This document shows, piece after piece, positions 51,208 to 64,000 of a stretch of 64,000 nucleotides of DNA. Where the stretch lies: positions 30,003,744 through 30,067,743 of the forward strand of contig OZ007575.1 in NCBI GenBank assembly GCA_963931925.1. The letters run 5' to 3'. How positions within the stretch are numbered: the stretch's first letter is position 1; each line of letters opens with the position of its first letter. Origin of the DNA: Onchidella celtica. Taxonomy: Eukaryota > Mollusca > Gastropoda > Systellommatophora > Onchidiidae. Position numbers and translations under genes: made by a program. The notes below the pieces were generated by a model. It saw only the letters and a list, made by a program, of their open reading frames with translations, was not told the origin of the DNA and did no database searches.

Positions 51208-52273
51208 TAGCAGAATTCCATTTTTTCCTATTTGTCACAAAAAAAAATTCATCATTAAAAAGTTAAATTTCCTTCTGTATTAATTTTTAGATTCGTTCAA
51301 ACATATTGTTACCCAGATTTTATACCAATTGGTTTAAGTAAATAAAAAATTAGTGTAGTTCACAAATCACTGATCAAAAGTTTGGCATTTGAAAGTTGTT
51401 TTTCAATAAAGTGTGATTGAACTGATTGAATAGTATTACACGTGTGACATAGCTGAATTCATCCCTACTTGGTTTGCTGGGCCTCGACAATGATGCAAAC
51501 TAGCAAAGGCTTATGACAGATGTGTACGGAGAAGTAGGCGGGGTAGAAGAGGTGGGGGTGTGAAGAGCAATAGTATAAGTCACAGGGTGGAACGGGGTAT
51601 AGAACAGTCGGGAGTGGGTGCATACACTGGTGAAAGGCAGTTTTTTGGTTACACCTGTAGGACAGAAGCTGGCCTAAATTAGGCCACTTGATCGGTAAAA
51701 AAATGTCTTACTTGGTGAAATGTAACTTGACAATTACAGTAACTGAGTGAAATGTGCCATGACTTTGATAAATACAGTATGTAGTATGTACATGGTATGC
51801 GTGTATGCACAAGGTTTTCGCAGTGTTTAGGATCTCAAGCCAGCCTGTGAATGCACCATGTTTTTGTGTGTGGCGTTGCGGCATGACAAAAAAGGGCATT
51901 TTTTTGCCTTTTATCTTTTCTAGAAGGATTATTAGTAACAGTAGAGACTTGAAATTTCACACTAATAAACTAGGATTTATTGTGTTCAGGATGGCACCAA
52001 GAGTAATAAAATCAAAAGTTAATGAGGTGGTCAAACCCTTGACCGTTATGGCGTGACGAAAAAGCCCATCTTTTTTGGGTCATAAAATTCACGTCCCCTA
52101 GATGGACTTGAGGTCCCACCTTTACATGTCATATGTCATGGGTAAAAGGACAAACTTAGTTACCATAATGGTTTTTAAGCTTATATGAGAGAAGGATAAA
52201 AGTGACTGTTAATGTGTTATGGCATGACGCTGTTTCCACTATTGACAGCTCTTTTATTTTCAACCAATTTTGT
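51208..52273. other. Intergenic, no recognised feature
   Basis: AT-rich sequence between two transposon derivatives; no gene recognised. Confidence 0.7.
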
Positions 52274-53793
52274 CATGGGTGCCAGCAACGGAGCTGTCTG
52301 AAGTGAAACCTGAAAATCACTTTGATCAAATCAGCCAAACCTGAAGTCGCAGGTACTGAGCAACGCAGTGATAAAACAACAGACCTACCAACTAAATGAC
52401 ACCTAAATCGCGTATACCAATGCTATACAAAGGCAATTTTCAAATATAAATTATATATATATCAGAGAACAAAACACTTTACATGTCACAATAATGTACC
52501 ATGGTAACTGAGTATTTGTGCACACCTATAACCTTCCTTGTTCATGTAAAATGTGTGACTGCAGCAGTTTTTGTTCTATAGGATGAATATTATTTCCTAC
52601 TTAATTTTGAATGTCAGAAAAATTTCTCCACCCCAATAAATTTATAAAACCTATCACAAACACACAACAGACAATACATGTAGCTACTGCTTTGTGCGTG
52701 TTTATTAATATTAGTTGAGTCTCTTGGGCCAATAAAATATATCCTATTGTCTCCCTTTCAATTCAACACCGCTATAAAGCTGAGTTTTCCTTTGTACGGA
52801 AATGTCAAAAACCCGTCAAGTTGTGAAACAGAACTAGATGTACACGTACTAAATGGAGGTTTGACGTTTTCGTACACATGAAAACAAGGATTTAGTGGTA
52901 TGCCATTGCTCGACTCGCACTGCTTACGTCCCCCGTTGTTATAATAGAAGCGTCAGACCTACCCCTCACTCACGCTTACTATAAGTACAAGTACCATTTA
53001 TTGGACTGAATGAAGTGAAATCTGGCTATGCCAATGATATTGATGCCAGAAAACGAAACAAGTAGAACAATCTGAGGCCTTTGTAAACTATGCTAAAGCC
53101 TCCGTCATCGGGTTGATCTAGTAGTAGTACAATGAGTATTAGTGGGTTAGCCGTACAACGTGTATCAGTACAGATGTAGGGGGCATGCTCGATTTTGATC
53201 TAGATTCTAGGTTTTTGCATAACAGTAGTAACACGTCAAATCAGTCCGCCCAACACATTCACACAGTACATGCGGAGCCAAGCAACCGGGTATTCCAAAC
53301 GAAAGCATCCATCGTCAATCGATAATAAACGTTTGTAGATCTACCATTGCAGGCGTCTAATGCATTAATTCTGGCGTGGGCCTGACACACGGGACGAGGT
53401 CAGCGCAACACATGATAGACTACGACCACTTAAAAGATATGCGGAACAAGTGGGTCATGACCGGACACAATGTGTGACCCTTTGCTCACTTTCAAGTTCG
53501 CGTTATTGTCAGCGCGATGACGGGCTGCTGCTGCACGTGAAGCGTCTGATCTAAAACTGCGAATCAGCCAGAACACGACGGTAGCCCTGTGCTGACGATA
53601 CGCCTTTGGACAATGTAGATGCTAAAAGTAGGGTAAATTAGGCCGATGTCTCGAACGCACGCTTACGCTTTTTTGTCTTAACCAGGTTTTGTTCTTTTTT
53701 TGTTTTTCAGTTCTTCACATCGCGAAACCGAACTTTTTTTGGATACCTAGCGAAACCGGAAATCTGGTATATACCGGAGGTCTGGCACCCATG
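52274..53793. mobile_element. Inverted-repeat element, 1520 bp, copy 1
   Basis: Begins CATGGGTGCCAG and ends with the exact complement CTGGCACCCATG. The first ~700 bp recur with few changes at 63318-64000, so it is a dispersed repeat. No coding frame and no clear target duplication. The ends resemble those of the element at 58178-59873. Confidence 0.75.
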
Positions 53794-54929
53794 GTACATC
53801 TCATTCTGGCCATAAGTCAGTTCGAAAGGTATTTTGATTTTTTAAGTTTCTAAGTTTACACATTAAAAAAAGCATTACGGCATGACAAACTACATGTAAC
53901 CTCATTTGTTGTCAATACTAAAATACCCAGTCCAAAAAAGCTGGTGTACAATTGTTCCTTTATAAAGGGGATATCATGTAGACAATAAGGCTACATCCTA
54001 ATTATAAACCAGGAACTTCAGCAGATGTTAAAAAACATGCACCTACTTTCTGGAGGAGAGTGAAATTCTGGCCAATTTTTACCCAACAGTAACACTCAAT
54101 AACGAATAAAATAACGACCTTGACCTTCTAAAACTCGAAAAATTAATATGGGCCTTCAACCTAGTCTTTTACCTGTCATTTAAAACCATGGACACGGTTA
54201 TAAACCCATTTTGAAAAGTTTGACCTCAGGACCTACTTGCTTGGAATCGCCCATATAATGTAACTTCAAAATTAGAGAACCATTCTGCAGGGGAATCAAA
54301 GCGTACACCACACCAGATATGAAGAGGTTCTCTTGATTGTTCATGTTTTATGTCATTATAAAATTTTAACATTTAATTTCCGATTAGATACGTTCTTTTA
54401 CTTTCTATTGAAAGTTGTGAATATGTTTATATATTTGTTCGCCAGCATTCTATTGTGCAGAATGGATGGGAGTGACATTTCTAAGGTAAACCTCAGCCAT
54501 ATCTCTGTAAATATAAAATACATCCAAGTCCTTTAACCTTTTTTTTTCCTTTTAACTATCAGCAATGTAATGAGAATTAACCTCTTTTGATTAGTCATCA
54601 GATTTTTTTTTTTTTTTAATTTTCTTGTTTATTGAATGGATTCAGCACTAACTTCAATAAGAAAAAAAATTAAAATGTGCAGATTCATCCAAATTATTAA
54701 AAAAGCAACCAAACTGGAAGTCGCCATGTTTTTGTCTGTAATTGAAGATTTTATTCAACCCCTTGCCAAGAACATTTGAGAATTTTGACACAAACAATTT
54801 GGAAAGGTCACATGGAATGTGTGTAAATTCTGAAATTACAACAAAAACAAGAAGCCTAAATAAGTCACAAGTTCTTGAATCAGCTGAGTGGTATGTGGCC
54901 GGTACAGGGGGTAGAATCCATGCGAGTAT
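53794..54929. other. Intergenic region 3' of alpha-tubulin
   Basis: Includes the tubulin 3' UTR (minus strand) with a candidate AATAAA polyadenylation signal at 54750-54755 (TTTATT on the plus strand), about 175 nt past the stop. Nothing else recognised. Confidence 0.6.
54750..54755 (-). promoter_or_regulatory. Candidate polyadenylation signal of alpha-tubulin
   Basis: AATAAA on the minus strand, about 175 nt past the tubulin stop. AT-rich context makes chance matches likely; another lies near 54630. Confidence 0.45.
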
Positions 54930-61211
<6,282 letters not shown>

Positions 61212-61245
61212 TTATAACTGAAATTTTCTGTGCTTTTTATTAATA

Positions 61246-62088
61246 CAGTGGAGCCCATGTAAACCGAACTTTGGTAATTCAAGTTTCTGCTAAATCGAGG
61301 TGATTTTGAAATGAGGTTTTTTTTCCCTTCTTTATCTCTATTTATCTATTTCTGACGTAACCACTACAGGTAGCCTACAGCCAAGACACAGTATACCATA
61401 GAACATAAATTACAGTTGAACCACGAGCCGTACGGTGTGCCCACCATGCTCACAGAGCCATTCTGATAACTTACGTAATTTACATTACATGACATAATTT
61501 AAAAGTAAAATTTATGGCAAGACCTGGAGGAGCTAAGACTTCACTTACACGTGGTTCTTAGCATTTCGGTACTGCAAATACGTTGCTGTAGTGTTTACAC
61601 ATTCACCACACTACCCTCGATGGGGAGGGGGTGTGAATACAGCATTGTTACGCTGTGTAATAGTAATTCCATGCCACCAATAGCAAGGTGGGACAAAGAG
61701 GCAAGCCTACAGTCTTGCATTTGAACATTGTACACGAAAGAATGTCTTTATCGATTGATAACGTCACCACAATACATGCGGCCAAGATAAAGACAGGGAA
61801 CACGGTTTGCTAACCAGGAAGTTCTACCAGGACTAAGCCATTCAATAATCTTTTTTTTGTTTTACCCCTGCGGTGGGGTCACTTCTTAAGAAAAAAATAA
61901 AGATCTCATTACTCATTCCGGTTCCATTGCGGTTTTTTGTGTGTGTATATGTTTGGGGTGGGGTGTCTGCAAGGGGATACGGCAGAGTACAAAATAATGG
62001 TTCTTTCTTTGCTCAGAGGTAAACTGGACTTTGGTGAATCGAAGTGTAATCCATTTCCCAACAACTTCAAATTATGTGGGCTCCACTG
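61246..62088. mobile_element. pogo-like MITE with TA target sites, 843 bp
   Basis: TA at 61244-61245 and 62089-62090. Inverted ends share CAGTGGAGCCCA exactly, with weaker similarity further in (AAACCGAACTTTGG against AATTTGAAGTTGTTGG). No transposase frame. It lies just upstream of the tubulin exon at 61050-61161. Confidence 0.75.
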
Positions 62089-62112
62089 TACTTTATCATA
62101 GATCCAACCTAC

Positions 62113-62237
62113 CCTCGATCGGCTGCCATAACGGTCTCAACGCACATACGGTATTTAGGAAAATGCCAGTGACCGCTGTGGAGGTCTGTGACATTGAAAG
62201 GATAAGTTGGCTTTATGGGTACTGGGTTTTCAGTGGG
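62113..62237 (-). CDS. Orphan exon-like open segment between tubulin and the right edge
   Basis: On the minus strand an acceptor (GAATTTCCAG) is followed by an open segment PTENPVPIKPTYPFNVTDLH then SGHWHFPKYRMCVETVMAAD, R, and a donor GTAGGT. It leaves phase 2, which matches the entry of the tubulin exon at 61161, but the sequence is not alpha-tubulin and does not resemble any family I recognise. It could be an exon of an unknown gene, an alternative first-exon segment, or chance. Confidence 0.3.
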
Positions 62238-63317
62238 CTGGAAATTCAAAGTTACGTTGGGAGTGAGCAATGTTAACTTAAAATTATCAAACAGTTTGAA
62301 TTATTCAATTATCCCATCATCAAAAAATTTTGAAAAAAAAAGGGGGCGGGAAAGAACTTTGTGATTACTTTGATTTAAAAAGTAAAATGCTTTGTGACTT
62401 CAGGGATGGAACCTGGCTACAAAAAAATTTCCCGTACTTTTTCCGGCAAGCACTTGTAGCGCTCAACTGTAAAAGATGACTCAACAATAATAAAGGCATG
62501 TCAATAATATACCATCAGGAATCTGTCCTAGAGCTATGATAAGTATGAAAATGTCACGAGTTGCCATCTTGATCCCAAGACATTTGTCACTTGTCTCTTC
62601 AGACCACACACTCTCAGAATTTAGATCTAGATGGGTTACACGCTAACCAAAACACAACTTATTATCACTTATCAGTGACTTAATCCAAATATTTGTTAAC
62701 TCATCCGTACCCAATGCAAAGTAGATCTAACTTTGTTTAGTAACTCTTCTTCCCCCCCCCCCCCCCCAAAAAAAACCTGATCCAATTTCAAGTCTAAGGG
62801 TAACCACAGAAAGGCCGCCTAGTAAGTCGGCGCCGATAGGTCTGAGCTTCGGGTTGCCACCTGGATCGCCTATGCTTCACATAAAGGCCGCATAGAATTT
62901 CGGTGCATTGCGCCTGGTAGGTTTTATTATTGTCCTTTTTTTCTGCACACACTACTCACTGCTCCACGTGGAACTGTGCAGAGTCAAACTGAACTGACCA
63001 GATGCTCGATTTAAACATTTTTAATTATCATGTCTTTAAAATGATTAAACAATTTTTTAAATTGTGCTCTTTAAAATAAACTAATTGTGCTAGGTGATTT
63101 TGTTAATTTGAGGCCGCTGAATCTAAATCTTCCATCAAATTTCCTCTATCGCCCCGTCCAGATGTGGTTTGGTCAGTAGAAAATCGCTGATCGGTGTCTT
63201 TCGGCGCAGTAGGAATGTATTTTGGATTCCGATAAAAAAAAAAGTCAGCACCTATGTTGCCGAAACGAACCAAATGTAAGTGGGCTCTATGTGCAGTTGT
63301 TGAAATTATATAGTCAT
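62238..63317. other. Region upstream of the orphan exon, no recognised gene
   Basis: AT-rich; poly(C) run at 62752-62767. No alpha-tubulin residues 1-243 found on either strand. Confidence 0.7.
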
Positions 63318-64000
63318 TGGTGCCAGCAACGGAGCCGTCTGACACCTGAAAATCACTTTGATCAAATCAGCCAAACCTGAAGTCGCAGGTACTGAGCAAC
63401 GCAGTGATAAAACAACAGACATACCAACTAAATGACACCTAAATCGCGTATACCAATGCTATACAAAGGCAATTTTCAAATATATATATATATATATCAG
63501 AGAACAAAACACTTTACATGTCACAATAATGTACTACAGTTACCAAGTATTTGTGCACACCTATAACCTTCCCTGTTCATGTAAAATGTGTGTGTCTGCA
63601 GCACTTTTTGTTCTATAGGATGAATATTATTTCCTACTTAATTTTGAATGTGGGAAAAACTCTCCAATAAATTTATAAAACCTATCACATACACACAACG
63701 GACAATACATGTAACTACTGCTTTGTGCTTGTTTATTAATATTATTTGTGTCTCTTGAGCCAATAAAATAGATCCTATTGTCTCCCTTTCAATTCAACAC
63801 GGCTAAGCTGAGTTTTCCTTTGTACAGACATGGAAACTAACGGAAACGTAAAAAGCCCGTCAAGTAGTGAAACAGAACTACATGTACATTATGGAGGTTT
63901 GACGTTTTAGTTTCCGTACACATGAAAACAAGGCTTTAATAGTATGCCGTTGCTTGACTCGCACTGCTTACGGCCCTGTGGTTCTAATAGAAGCGTCAGA
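63318..64000. mobile_element. Inverted-repeat element, copy 2, cut by window edge
   Basis: Starts CATTGGTGCCAGCAACGGAG and follows 52274 onward in the same direction with only scattered changes to the window end (for example AACTGAAGTCGCAGGTACTG-type and TTTCAATTCAACAC segments). The right end is outside the window. Confidence 0.85.

Noticed and set aside
63103-63345. 80-codon open frame on the minus strand, considered as upstream tubulin exon
   Set aside because: Does not resemble any part of alpha-tubulin residues 1-243; overlaps the start of a dispersed repeat.

Overview
The window is animal (metazoan) nuclear DNA. Coding sequence is split into short exons with GT-AG introns, AT-rich introns dominate, and the two clear genes (vinculin and alpha-tubulin) are animal-type cytoskeletal genes. 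The repeat spectrum (RTE-type LINE, tRNA-derived SINEs, many small inverted-repeat transposons) and the vinculin sequence suggest a marine invertebrate, most likely a mollusc or other lophotrochozoan. The species assignment is inference only.

Layout. (1) 15-36218, minus strand: the 5' part of a vinculin gene. Fourteen coding exons give about 619 codons and the gene runs off the left edge. Exons 2-14 lie in the first 10.2 kb. Intron 1 is about 26 kb (10153-36161) and holds a full-length RTE-type LINE inserted in a 59-bp tandem array that is itself bounded by an inverted repeat (about 16291-20210). It also holds two tRNA-derived SINEs, a hAT-like MITE with a perfect 8-bp target duplication (29151-29585), a TTAA-bounded MITE (33919-34389) and many microsatellites. 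(2) 39385-49758, plus strand: a divergently oriented gene for a predicted single-pass membrane protein. Its C-terminal region resembles cupin/JmjC-like proteins, but I see no metal-binding residues. The exon chain is clear at both ends and uncertain around 47.0-47.4 kb. Its introns carry a pogo-like MITE and a 2.9-kb TTAA-bounded element with a second TTAA element nested inside. (3) 54930-61161, minus strand: the last four coding exons of an alpha-tubulin gene (residues 244-451, ending in Tyr). The 5' exons are not visible and should lie beyond 64000. An unexplained exon-like open segment (62113-62237) lies just upstream.

The rest is intergenic or intronic DNA crowded with short DNA-transposon derivatives: at least five TTAA-type copies, three TA-flanked pogo-like elements, and a set sharing a 13-bp terminal consensus CATRGSTGCCARC. 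There is also an unusual number (18) of poly(G) or poly(C) runs of 10 bases or more. No rRNA gene, intact tRNA gene, CRISPR array or prokaryotic feature was seen.

Vinculin and alpha-tubulin are both cytoskeletal, but their closeness here looks incidental; nothing shows shared regulation. The most unusual items are the nested LINE/tandem-array/inverted-repeat structure, the nested TTAA elements with mirrored CGTACG arrays, the divergent membrane cupin/JmjC-like gene, and the orphan exon in the tubulin gene.
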